DNA of 64,000 nt from Saccharum officinarum (Eukaryota; Streptophyta; Magnoliopsida; Poales; Poaceae). The notes under the pieces were generated by a model, which worked only from the letters and a program-made list of their open reading frames with translations, made no database searches and was not told the origin of the DNA. This document shows positions 1 to 11,300 of this stretch, one piece after another (the stretch's first letter is position 1; each line of letters starts with the position of its first letter). Both the position numbers and the translations under genes were made by a program. Location of the stretch: assembly GCA_020631735.1 (NCBI GenBank), contig CM036159.1:15849511-15913510 (forward strand). Reading direction: 5' to 3'.

Positions 1-2830
1 TTTGCCACGCATAGATCAAGTAGTCAACTTGACCTCAGGGTGCGAAACCCTCTGCTTCCTTGATGCGTACTCTGGCTACTATCAAATTGTGATGAAAGAG
101 TCTGACCAGCTCATGACTTCTTTTATCACGCCATTCAAATTGTAATGTTACGTTAGCATGCCATTCGATCTGAAGAATACAGGAGCAACATACCAACGAT
201 GTATGCTTAAATGTTTCGGCGATCTCATCGGAGAGACCATCGAGGCATACGTGGATGACATTGTAGTCAAGTCCAAGAAGGCCGACTAGCTCATGGCCGA
301 CCTTAATAAAACTTTCAATAAACTCTGAGAGAATGGCATAAAACTCAACCCTAAAAAATGCATCTTCGGGGTCCCAAGAGGTATGCTGCTCGAGTTCATC
401 GTCTCTGCGCGTGGCATCGAAGCCAACCCAGAGAAGATTATGGCCATCACTCGGATAGGTCCAATTTAGATCGTAAAAGGGGTACAACGGATCATGGGAT
501 GCCTCATGGCTCTCATCCATTTCATATCACGCCTCGCCGAACGAGGCCTCCGCCTCTACCGGCTCTTGAAGAAAATTGACCGGTTCGTGTGGACACCTGA
601 GGCTTAGGAGGCACTCGACAAGCTCAAGCAAGTTTTGACGAAGGCCCGATCCTAGTCCCGCTAATCGAAAGGGAACCGCTCCTGCTGTATATCGTGGCCA
701 CCATGCAAGTGGTCAGTGCGGCACTAGTGGTAGAACGAGAGGAGGCAGTGCACACTCTCAAAGTGCAATGCCCTGTTTATTTCATCAACGAGGTCTTGAC
801 CGACTTCAAGACTCGTCATCCTAAAATCCAAAAGCTCATGTACATCGTCCTAATGCCAGGAGGAAATTGTGGCACTACTTCGAGTCACACCTGTGAAGGT
901 TGTTTCGTCCTTTCCTCTCGGAGAGGTCATCCAAATCCACGATGCCATGGGGAGGATTGCCAAATGGGCGCTCGAGCTGATGGTGAAGGAATCACCTACA
1001 CACCCTGGTAGCCATTGAGTCCAGGCACTGGCCGACTTCATCACGGAGTGGACTGAGGTCCAGACGCCATCGGTGGCCGTTGATCATGAGTATTAGACGA
1101 TGTACTTCGATGGCTCGTTGATGAATATGGGCACCGACAAGGGGGTTCGTCTTCATTTCCCCCTCAGGGTATGCATGAGGTACATGGTCTGCCTTTTGTT
1201 CCCCACCTCCAACAATGTGACTGAGTATGAAGCACTTATCAACAGCCTGTGCATCGCCATCAAACTGGGGATCCGACGGCTGGACATCTAGGGTGATTTG
1301 CAAATCGTCATCGACCAGGTCATAAAGGAGTCGAGCTGCCACAACCCCAAGATGGTCGCATACTGCCAAGAAGTGCGCAAGTTGGAGGACAAGTTGACGG
1401 CCTCGAACTCAATCACATCCCCCGATGGCTTAACGAAGCGGTCGATGAACTGGCAAAGATGGCGTCCAACCAAGAGCCGGTCCCGACCGACATCTTTACC
1501 AACGATCAGCGCCAGCCCTCAATCTGTTATGAGGAACTAGAGCAGGCCGACAATGAGTCGCCTATCTCAAGCTCGAGGGCTAGGGCCGACAATCAACTAC
1601 TTGCCTCGAGATCGATGGTTAACCCTCCGATGGACCTACCCGACCCCGGGGTCATGGAAATCGACGAAGATCCATCGGCAAGGCCCAACCCCTTACTAGA
1701 CTAGAGGGTCCGTATCTCGACTGCCTCATCCGAGAGACGCTCCAATCGATAAGACAGAGGCACGATGGCTCGCACGCTATGCCAAGTCATTCGTTGTCAT
1801 CGAGGAAGAGCTCTACAAAAGAGCCGCACAGGAATCCTGCAATGGTGCATCCTCACCGAGCAGGAAAAAAAGCTACTAGACGACATCCATCGTGGCTCAT
1901 GCGGACATCACATGGGGCCAAGGACCCTAGTCAGCAAAGCTTTTCGACAAGGCTTCTACTGGCCCACCGCGGTAGCTGACATTGAGCGGATCATCCGCAC
2001 CTACGAAGGGTGCCAATTCTACGCCCAGCAGACCCATCTACCAGCTGAATCGCTCCACAGTCACATGGTCATTCACAGTCTAGGGGCTTGACCTACTCGG
2101 CCCCTCAAGAAGGCACCTAGGGGCTATACTCACCTGCTTGTCGCCATAGACAAGTTCACCAAGTGGATAGAGGGCTGGCCAATCGTGAAGATCAGGTCCG
2201 AAGGGGCCATCAAATTCTTCACAGACATCATCCGCCGCTTTGGGGTCCCGAACTCCATAATCACGGAAAATGGCAAGCAATTCATAGGGAAAAAATTCCT
2301 TATATTCTGTGATGACAACCATATCAGGGTCGACTGGGCCGCCGTGGCACACCCCCCTACAAACAGACAAGTCGAGCACGCCAATGGCACGATGCTCCAG
2401 GGCCTCAAACCCAGGATCTTCAATAGGTCAACAAGTTTGGCAGGTGGTGGCTCACAGAGCTTCTCGTGGTTCTCTGGAGGCTAAGGACAACCCCTAGTAG
2501 AGCCACGGGCTACACACCCTTCTTTATGGTTTATGGCGCTGAGGCAGTCTTGTCGACTGACCTCGACTACGGGGCACCCAGAGTAGTCGCATACAAAGAG
2601 CTAGAGGCCAAGGAATACCTTGAGGACACTGTGGACCAGCTCGATGAGGCCCACGATGTTGCCCTCGCCTGCTCTGCCAAGTACTGGCAGGCGCTACGCT
2701 AGTACCACGGCTGACGGATCAAGGGCCGAGCCTTTAGCATTGGTGACTTAGTGCTCCGACGCGTCCAGAGTACTAAGGACCACCATAAGCTCTCCGCCAT
2801 GGAAGGGGTCATACTTCATAGCTGAGATGC
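1..2830 (+). pseudogene. Decayed Tat-lineage Ty3/gypsy pol (RT, RNase H, archaeal-type RNase H, integrase), 5' end cut by window
   Basis: Translating the + strand from base 2 gives reverse transcriptase sequence with LPRID near the start, FLDAYSGYYQI, and the catalytic YVDD box near 248-260. Several in-frame stops break it. A Ty3-type RNase H remnant follows at about 660-860. A second, archaeal-type RNase H lies at about 1098-1500 (YFDGS, SNNVTEYEALI, then ESSCHNPKMVAYCQEV). This dual RNase H arrangement is known from the Tat lineage (Grande, Retand, Ogre relatives). The integrase zinc-binding region is near 1870-2090 and the DDE core near 2125-2560 (DKFTKWIEGWP, FGVPNSIITENGKQF). The C-terminal end is near 2830. 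Stops and frame changes make it non-coding. The 5' LTR and gag lie outside the window. Confidence 0.9.
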
Positions 2831-3399
2831 TCAGACTGGAAACATAAAAGCTTGCGACTACCATAGCAAAGAAAGCATGCATGTACATACGGGAAATAAA
2901 GAATGATGCTTTTTGAAAAACACCGTCTCTTTCTCGTTTTCGCTTTTTTCTCTCTCTCGGCTGCTAAGTAACGCCCAACCCCGCCCATGACCTGGGGTCA
3001 GCCCTTACTCGAGGGCTGATAAAGAGTGTACACATGCAAAAGCACCCACATCCAACCCCTTTTTACACTAAAGTTTTCAAAGATCAAATCACGGCGAGAC
3101 ACACTGAGTAAAACTGGTCGGACTGCGAGAAACTTACGCCCCGGCGGCTACAGCACTTGCTCACCAGCGTAATCATGATCTCCCATCCGCGCTTCAGACT
3201 TTAGGATCTTCATGACAAAAAAGAATGGACCAGAATGACTTTTTATACATTAAAAAGAAAACAACATATAATTGTTCACACGACCGACCCTAAAACAAAA
3301 AACGCTTGTTCAAACTCACTATTCATCCTTTGGCACTTTGGCCTGAATTCATCTAATCAGTCACCCCTCCGGGGGAGGACTATGTCTGCTATCCTGTTC
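2831..3399. other. Tat element 3' non-coding spacer
   Basis: This stretch lies between the end of the integrase remnant and the antisense ORF remnant. It includes a pyrimidine-rich stretch near 2925-2960 and short direct repeats (TCAGCCCTTACTCGAGGGCTGA near 2998 is a small inverted repeat). I see no gene. It is assigned to the element only by position. Confidence 0.4.
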
Positions 3400-5430
3400 A
3401 CCATGTCTTGCGAGAGGGAGGCCACGTCATCTTCTACCTTCTCTAGTTCCTCGACCTCATAGCCAAGCGCATAACACTAGCTCATTGCTTACAAGTTGAT
3501 AGTCTCCGCGTAGTCGGAGCGAGCGATGGTGAAGGAGCAATGAATACCGGCCTAGAAGGTGCCCTTTCAAGCTACCCTCATGTGGTCCGAGATGAGAGTG
3601 ATGTGGGCCGCAAGCGAGCTCATCTTCGACGGCTGAGGCGCCCCAAGGTCGCGGCAGACCAAGTTCGCAGCGAGGCGTTCGTTGTCGTGCGCCATGACCT
3701 CCCTATGTAGGATTTTCTTCACCTCGGCTAGTTCCTTCTGACTCTGGCCAAGGTCCAAGGCGAGCCCGGCAGAGACGCCCTCGGCCTCCCACTTTTGGAC
3801 CTTTTCCCTCTCGAGATCGCTCTGGAGGGAGCTGACCCGCTGTTGTATGCTGTCGTGCTCTCGCCATGCCCTGTCATGCTCTATGCGAAGCCTTGACTCA
3901 GTCTAGCATGAGTCATCTCGCTCCTTGCGAAGCCCCTTGGCCACCGTGGCGTCTTGATGGGCTTTCATCTCTAGCGCGGCGACCTCCTCCTAGGCTACCA
4001 ACTTCAGCCCCTTCTCCTTCTTGAGCTCACCCTAGAAGTTGAGGATCTATTGGCGGGACTCGACATCCCACCGATGCAACTCGTCGCGCTCCCTCACGGC
4101 TTGCGCGGCGTCCTCGCCATCCTTGCACGCCTCTCGGACAAGTCCGAGACCATGTTCTCTACCTCCTTGGCGTGATGACGGGCCTCTACCTCCGTGATGA
4201 CATAGTCCCAGGCCTCCTTCTGCCAATGAAGGAACAAGGACTTCTCCTGGGTACGCGTCATCAGCGACTGCGGAAGAAACACAAGTCAGAAGCAACAAAA
4301 CAAGAAGCGGCAATCAGAGCATGAGCGCGCCGTACCTCGTAGGGGTTGGTGGCACTGTTAAACTGCTTCAACCCATCATTTACTATGACTAGCGTGGTGT
4401 TCAAAAGGTGTGCCATGCCTCCCATGATCTCGTGGAAGCGGCGCCATTCCTTATCCTCCGCAGGGTCATCGAGGACAAACGGCGGGCTCTTGGGTTCTGC
4501 AAGTCTGCCAACTCAAGCCATGGCCTATTGGCCCCATCAAGACTAGGGTCTAGGATGGCTCCGTGCCAACGCCACGTGCCGATGACCCCTCCTGCCATGG
4601 CCTCTCCATCGGGATGACCCCAGCGACGGCGAACGACGATGGCACGGACGCGGCGCGCAGCACCATCGCCATGACTCCTAGGGATGCAGTGGATGCTTTC
4701 CCTCCTATCTGCCCTACCTCGGGTACCTCCGTCTCTGTCCATAGAGGTTGGGTCACACCCGGCTGTGCCACGCCCACCACACGTGTCGCAGACGCATCGT
4801 CTTTCGCCGACCACCTCTCCTCTGTCCACTCCACCACGGACGCTGCCACATGCGTGGCCGATGGCTCCTCCCACGCTGCTATCAATGTTGATGTCACAGT
4901 CGTGGCCGATTGCTCTAGGGCAATCGAGGACACATCTCCCATGCCCCCATCGGCTGTCCCCCCATGGACAGGGTCGTTGCCTCCGGCGGTGTCTGAACGG
5001 GCGGCCCCCGCGAACTCTGGCAACACCCCCACCCGACCTGGCGTGGCAATGCTTATCGGTGGCTACTGTGTTGCCCGGAGAGCTACGCTCTTCCTTAGCG
5101 CCAATGCTAGAGGAGTAATATATCTCGGCACTGCGACATCAACAAAACATTAAAACCATGACGAGATTCGTCGAAAGAGATAGGGGTAAGGGATTCACAG
5201 GATACCTCGGTGCCACTGTGGTGATGAAGCGTTTATGCTGGCCCGCCTGACCCCAGTTGTGCCTTGGTGGAGCAGGGCCGCTTTTAACTGGCCAGCCGCT
5301 CGGGGGGACGGACGACGCGGGATGGCTCATGTCCGATGGCCCCTGCGGTGCGTCGGAAGAGTGACCCGCCTCCATCAGTTGTGAGGATGGACCACCACCC
5401 TAGGCTCATCCTCGTCATCATGTGCCATCT
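3400..5430 (-). pseudogene. Antisense coiled-coil ORF remnant of the Tat-type element
   Basis: The minus strand carries broken open frames rich in Glu, Lys, Arg, Ala and Leu. One is at 3567-3758 (QKELAEVKKILHREVMAHD) and another at 4094-4282 (EKSLFLHWQKEAWDY). These look like long coiled-coil segments. A Pro/Ser/Thr-rich part lies at 4400-5050, with the presumed N-terminal end near 5430. Grande and other Tat elements are known to carry an extra ORF antisense to and downstream of pol, and position and composition fit that. Function is unknown in the family. Stops occur throughout, so this is a relic. The 3' LTR is not seen and probably falls in the assembly gap. Confidence 0.6.
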
Positions 5431-5612
5431 CATCCTAGTCAGCAGACGTGATGCCACCAACCCCCTCTTCCTCCTTCGTCATCTTCATCGTCATCATCGT
5501 TATCATCGTCATCGTGTCCTCTCCCGATCCTACTTCCGCTACCTCTTCGCCTTCTTTGCCTTCTCGGCATCCTTCTTCTGCTTCTCCCGCTCAGCCACAA
5601 GGCGGTTCACCA

Positions 5613-5712
5613 NNNNNNNNNNNNNNNNNNNNNNNNNNNNNNNNNNNNNNNNNNNNNNNNNNNNNNNNNNNNNNNNNNNNNNNNNNNNNNNNNNNNNNNN
5701 NNNNNNNNNNNN
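5613..5712. other. Assembly gap (100 N)
   Basis: Exactly 100 N residues, the usual placeholder for a gap of unknown size. It separates the Tat-type element from the left edge of duplicated copy A and probably hides both the element's 3' LTR and the true duplication breakpoint. Confidence 0.99.
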
Positions 5713-5731
5713 TCACGGGACGGGACGCTTA

Positions 5732-6168
5732 GACCACCCGCAGTGGGTACTCTAAAACGATACTCTAAAGGTTTAGAGTATGAATATAGAGTAAAAACTG
5801 CTGCACTGGGTACTCTAAAACGATACTCTATCCTTTCTCTTACTCTATATTTAGAGTGATACCGTGCTTACTCTATACTCTACACTGGCGAGCCCCACTA
5901 GCTAAACAAAGGAAAAAATGTTATAACTCACAAACCAAAAATCCAAATTAAATTTCGATTGCACCATTAAATTCATCTCAATAAATCCTTCAAAACTAAA
6001 TCACACATGGATATATTTAGATAAAATGACAAGTGGGTCCCACAGTGGATAGAGTGGATAGATGATATAGAGGATGGATGGGTGTGGAAGAATTGAGTAT
6101 AGAGAAGAGAATCTTGCTGACTAGGACGTATAGAGGATGAATATAGAGGTCCATGAGTGTGGGTAGTC
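5732..6168. mobile_element. 437-bp MITE with TTA target duplication
   Basis: The element is flanked by TTA at 5729-5731 and 6169-6171. The ends are imperfect inverted repeats: GACCACCCGCAGTGGGTACT at the left, and GACTACCCACACTCATGG on the reverse strand at the right. The interior repeats a TACTCTAAAACGATACTCTA module twice (about 5747 and 5811) plus several TAGAGTA or ATAGAGG motifs. Copy B lacks the insert at the matching place near 44943. A 3-bp TTA duplication suggests PIF/Harbinger (Tourist-like) mobilisation. That class is inferred. Confidence 0.7.
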
Positions 6169-6217
6169 TTATCTAGGCAACCTGTACTGCTATATGTACA
6201 GAGGAGAAATCGACGGC

Positions 6218-6472
6218 GGCTGCGTTTAGTTTTTAAATTTGGAGTGTCAAAATTCACTGTAGCGATACTATAGCATTTCGTTTGTATTCGATAATAATTG
6301 TTCAACCGTTGACTAATTAGGCTCACAACGTTCGTCTCGCAAAGTACAACCAAATTGTACAATTAGTTTTTGATTTTATCCATATTTAGTACTCCATGCA
6401 TGTATCGCAAGTTTGATGTGATGGAGAATCTTTTTTTGCACAATGCATTTTTAATGGAACTAAATCGGGGCT
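6218..6472 (-). mobile_element. Tourist-like MITE
   Basis: Its ends are GGCTGCGTTTAGTTTTT, and GCCCCGATTTAGTTCCATT on the reverse strand. The interior has the motifs shared by a large grass MITE family: CACTGTAGCG, GACTAATTAGGCTC, CGTCTCGCAAAGT and TTTAGTACTCCATGCATG. It sits in a block that is uninterrupted in copy B near 44970. Exact ends are uncertain because a second MITE abuts it. Confidence 0.65.
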
Positions 6473-6792
6473 CAAGTTTAGTGTGTCATGTCGGGTGTTA
6501 CAGGGAAGTGTTACACGTGAGTGTTCGGATAGTAATAATAAAATAAATTACACGAGTCCTTAATAATCCGTGAGACGAATTTATTAAGCTTAATTAATTC
6601 ATCATTAGCACAAGTGTTACTGTAGCACCACATTGTCAAATCATGGACTAATTAGGCTTAAAAAATTTGTCTCACAAATTAGTCGCAATTTGTACAATTA
6701 GTTATTTTTAGTCTATATTCAATACTCTATGCACGTGTCCAAACATCCGATGTGATATGAACTAAAGTTTAGAAGGAGGAAACAAACAGGAC
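6473..6792 (-). mobile_element. Second Tourist-like MITE, abutting the first
   Basis: A related but distinct family member. It contains TTACTGTAGCACCACATTGT, ATGGACTAATTAGGCTTA, AGTCTATATTCAATACTC and CCAAACATCCGATGTGATA, and ends with GGAGGAAACAAACAGG. It is absent from the matching site in copy B. The left boundary against the first MITE is approximate. Confidence 0.6.
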
Positions 6793-6878
6793 GCCGTCTC
6801 GCTGGCTCGGATAGTGGTGGTAATAGTCACCAGACATCAGTCCAGGTCTCGACAGAAAAAAAAAATCAACGCAAGATA

Positions 6879-7130
6879 CTCGCTCCGTCTAAAAAAATGC
6901 AATTATGGGATTCGTGTCGGTCAACTTAGCTCAATTTTGACCAAGTTTATAGTAAATAGTATTAGTATTTATGTATTCAAATAAATTCATGATAAAAAAT
7001 ATATTCTATAATTAATTTAATGATACATATTTTGTAAAATGTTAGTACTTTTTTATATAGCTTCAGTCAAAGTTCAAATACGTTGACTCCTCGATAAATG
7101 AGAATTGCATAGTTTTGTGGACGGAGGGAG
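6879..7130. mobile_element. Stowaway MITE with TA target duplication
   Basis: The termini are CTCGCTCCGTCTAAAA at the left and TGGACGGAGGGAG at the right, flanked by TA at 6877-6878 and 7131-7132. Copy B reads GCAAGATAGAATATA at the same place with a single TA, so it preserves the empty site. This makes the boundaries and class (Tc1/mariner-derived Stowaway) very secure. The interior is AT-rich and non-coding. Confidence 0.92.
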
Positions 7131-7644
7131 TAGAATATATGGAGGAGAACGATATACATTCGCGTGGAATATCCGGAATGATAAATCCTACCACTACTAT
7201 TTTCTCTAGAATTTTTTGAAAACACGCACTTGATGAATACTGGATCAGGCAGTTGCACAATGTTTGGGCCTGATTGGTAGAGCTCCGGTTCCAGCAAAAA
7301 TAATTTCAATTATGGCTTCATCTGGGGAGCATATTCACAAGAAGAGCTGAAATACTTTTTTTAGACAGTTTTGCACACTGATAGACAAAAAGGACGAAAT
7401 GTCCACAATATCCTTTTTATTTTTCTTTTGTTTTCTTTTTTCTTTCTTTTTTTCTTTTTTCCTTATTGTTTCTTCCTTATTCTCTCTTCTTATTTGCACC
7501 TGCAGACCGCAAGCCTTGTGCCTTATCTTTGCCTCCATCTCAACCGGATAACCGCCCTTCTCTTTTATTTTTCCTTTATTTCTTTTATTTTATTTCCTTT
7601 TTTATTCTCTCTTATTATCCTCTTCAAGTCTTCAGATCCTTGTG

Positions 7645-8138
7645 TGTTAGATATATGGGTCAGGGGTACTTGCACCACCTGTATATATGACCAACACCAG
7701 GCCATCGACCCAGCAGCCGCCAATGAGGAGGCCCGTGAGGGCTGAAGCGATCAACCAACAAGGAGATCAAGGCAAACCAAGACAAGTGCATCTGAACGAT
7801 AGCTAGAATCAATCTGTTGCGCATATCGTGTAACAAACTAGAAACTCAATCTGTTAGCCCGATCGCCCTCTCTGTAACTCCACCCATCTTCCTATATAAA
7901 GGAGGGTAAGGACCTCTGGCTCAGGATCCATCTTCCGCGATTCCAGTCTACTACGTAGTTAGGAGCAACAACCCCTATAATTGAGTATACAAATACAAGA
8001 GCAGTAGTACCACTAGAATAGGGTTTAGCACGGCATCACACCTTGGATCAGTATAAATCCTTGTGTCTCGTGTACTACCATCTGAATCTATCTACGTGAT
8101 CATGTTGCTAGGCATTGCCGGAGCTAAATCATTCGACA
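7645..8138 (+). mobile_element. Probable LTR fragment or solo LTR (about 494 bp)
   Basis: The block begins TGTTAGATATATGG and ends ATTCGACA, fitting TG...CA LTR ends. It contains a promoter-like CCTATATAAAGGAGG near 7890 and a polyadenylation-like TATAAATCC region near 8050. No matching 5-bp flanking duplication is visible, so it may be truncated. The adjoining GC-rich 8139-8330 and 14263-14400 have no recognisable coding content. Confidence 0.5.
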
Positions 8139-8335
8139 CTGCGTCCGTTCAACGCAGCGTCGCCTCGCGTCTTCAATGCAGCACGCAGCGTCCCATCGGC
8201 CATCGGGTGACTCTGCCCTAGCACCTCGCCCCCTAGCCGAACTTCGTCGCTTGCGACTGTGCTCGCCCGACGCTCGGCATAGCTCTCAAGCCGGTAGCTC
8301 CGCGTCCGACGTACCTGGGCCGCCGCCCTCGATGG

Positions 8336-11300
8336 TGAAAGCCCTAGTTTGGTTTTGGTAATTAATGACACCAACTTGCTAATGACACTGTGTCAAGTGA
8401 ATTGAGTTAGGCATAACAACACATGTGATGAAGGAGCAAGGAGCATGATGGTGCATGGACATTAAATGATGATCACGGTGGAGATGCACATGAAATGATG
8501 ATCATGGTGATCAAGCATGAGGAGATAGACATGGAACAAAGTGATCAAGGCAAAGGTATAATCACAGGGTTTGTTTTTGCCGGTCTAAGATGAGTAGAGA
8601 AGTGATTTACCGGGTATATGATTGATAGCCGACTATCAAGAGGGGCAATCACAATTAGCTCATGAATCAAGTGCTACTAGGTCATCATCTTGAGCATATG
8701 CATTAGGATCTAGCAGAGGGCTAACATAACGCCTTGAAAAATGATTGTGAAAATGCTAACACATATGCACATGATGATATACACATGGTGGTGTTAGCAC
8801 ATTTGTGAAGGCGGTGGTGTTTGAGCAGTAGAGAAGAGTTTGGGATTCAGGCATTTTCGAGGAAATGAAATGCCTATTTTCCATTACGCTGGAGGCGAGA
8901 AAAGGTGGCGAAAGTCCGGAGTGTTTATCTCTGAAAAACTCCAACCGGACGCGGTCCAGGGTGGACCTGCGCGTCCGGTCAGTTCCCACCACAGGCAGAG
9001 ACGCACGCGTGAAAGGTCACGGACCGGCGCGTCCGGTCCCTCGTGTAACCGGAGCGTCCGGTCACGCACCCAGTAGGCAGCACGTGTCTCAGTGCCGATC
9101 GGACGCCGTGGCGCGTTGTAACACCTCTGGTGTTATAGTGACTAAAATTTGCCATGTCATCATATTACACTGCAAAGCATTCATAATTAGGTCAACCATG
9201 ATGGGCATCAACTAAAAATAAGTTTACACTATATAGATTGAATGTGTTTCTGAGATGTGTGACTCGAACCAAAAACCCTAGTTTCGAATGTCACCATAAA
9301 TACTTAGTTTGTGCCCTACGTAATTTGAGGTGTATGACTGTGTTATACACTAGTGTCAAGTGTATGGTATGAGCTCCAGTCCAACCCATAAAAGGAAGCT
9401 TCAAGTTTGAGTTGAATTTGGAATCCAAAACTTGTTGTGAGTTTTCTGATTCGGATTCGAATTCAAATTTAAGGAATTATTAAAAGAATTTCCAAAGTCA
9501 ACCTGGTCAACCAAGAGTAACACTTGGTTAATCATGTGATGCTTGACTCAATGATGCCCTTGGGTGATGGTGTGATCACTAAATAATCACCAATTAATAG
9601 AACATCAAGTTTCAATTTGAAATCTTTCTGAAAACCCTAAAATGCAAAACCCTGATTTTACCCCTTTTTGATTAATTCAAAATCTAAGCAAAATTTCGGA
9701 AAAAGTTTAAAATCAAGTTTATAGATCTTTTCAATGGCTACAAGTTTGGTGTTTTGAGTTTTCAAAGTTTTAGTACAAAAGTTGGAGTAAATTTCAAAAG
9801 AAGCAAATTTCAAATTTGACCTCTTTTCATCTCCAAACCCAAATTTCAAAATGGAGGCAAAATTTGGAAATGATTTGAATAGAAAAGTTATAGGTCTTGG
9901 TTAGATGTACAACTTTGGTATTTGGAGTTTTTGAAGTTTTAATATAAAATTTAAAGTAATTTCTAAATTACCAAATTCTAGAAAAGTGTCCCCTTTTTAT
10001 TTTAAATTCAAATTTCAAAATCCAGTTCGAATTTGAAAAAGTGTTCAACATGAAACTTGTAGAGCTTGAAATTTTGAAGATTTCATGTCTTGGGAATTTT
10101 TCAAGTTGTTACATGATTTTGGGAGTAATTTCAAATTTTCTGAGAAGGGTTTGGTGTTTGGGGGGAGCTACAGTGCTCGGCGAATCACGGCCGGGCAGCG
10201 CACGGCATGGGCGCCGGTGAGCCGTTGTGGCCTTCGGCCGGCTTCCAGACACGCCTGCGATTGCCACCAAGTACACGCGCGCCTTCTAGCCTCACCAGCT
10301 GGGTTGGAGACCCCTTTAAAAGCCCGAGCAGTGCCGCCGTTTTTCTTCTTCTTTTTCTCTGTTTTTGCCGACGCCGCCGTCTAGCTCCGCCGCTCAACGT
10401 GTCGCCGTCGGGCCGTCTTCGGCTAAGGCGACCGCGTCAACCCATTCGCCTCTATCCCAAGCACCTCGTAGGTCCCGTCGCACCAACCAATTCCGCCTAG
10501 AGGGCCCGCGCGACCATCTCCTTCTTCATCTCCGGTGACTGAGCACCATTGTGCCGCCTCACGTGGTGAGCCACCTCCCACTGCCTCTCCGCGCCTGCTG
10601 GTTGCTCCGCTGCACTCGCGGTGAGTTGCTTCTGGTTCCCATGCCTTTAATTTAGTCTCTACTGGCTTGTGACGTCGGCATGCCGCGAGCCGCGACCACC
10701 GTGTCGCCATGGCAGGTGAGGTACCACCTCCGGGGGTCTACGGTCGTACGAGTTGGCCGATAAGATTCGCGGTGTGGTGTAGATCGTGTTGTACAGGTTG
10801 GTTGTGTCACCGATGCCGTGGTCGCTGGCCAGCCGTCGTGCCGTCGTGGCCGGGCCGCGGGAAGAGAGGGAGGAGAGGAATGACAGGCGGGGTCGTCCTG
10901 TCAGCGAGAGAGCGAGAGAGGAAGCGCGCGCGAGCTAGGTCGGCCTGGCCGCTTGCTGGGCCGAGCGAGCGGGCAAGGGAGAGAAGGAGCGCGCGCGGGG
11001 GTGGGCTGCGAGCGAGCGCGCGCTGCTGGGCCGAGCCAGAAGAGAGGAGAAGGAGCCCGTGTTGCCGATTTGTTTTTATTTTTCAAAAATATAAATAGTG
11101 ATAGTTTTTGTTTATTTCAATAGAATTTTTGTAGAGCTCCAAAATTATTGAAAATTTTTGTGTAAGCTTTTCAGGGTGTAAAATATTTAGGAAAAATAGA
11201 AAATGTCAATGCTGATTACTTTTTGTAAGTCATTTAATTAGCTCAATTAAATGTTAAATGCAACTTTCAGGAATTTTAGTAATTAAAATATTAATCCAGA

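Noticed and set aside
4401..5153. Overlapping Pro/Ser/Thr/Ala-rich open frames on both strands
   Set aside because: They belong to the decayed antisense ORF region of the Tat-type element; frames overlap and show no independent domain.
7371..7745. Phe/Leu-rich open frames on the + strand
   Set aside because: They translate a T-rich low-complexity tract inside the split inverted-repeat element.
10185..11098. Several GC-rich open frames on both strands
   Set aside because: They lie inside the nested long LTR; Arg, Ala and Pro low-complexity composition and no domain.
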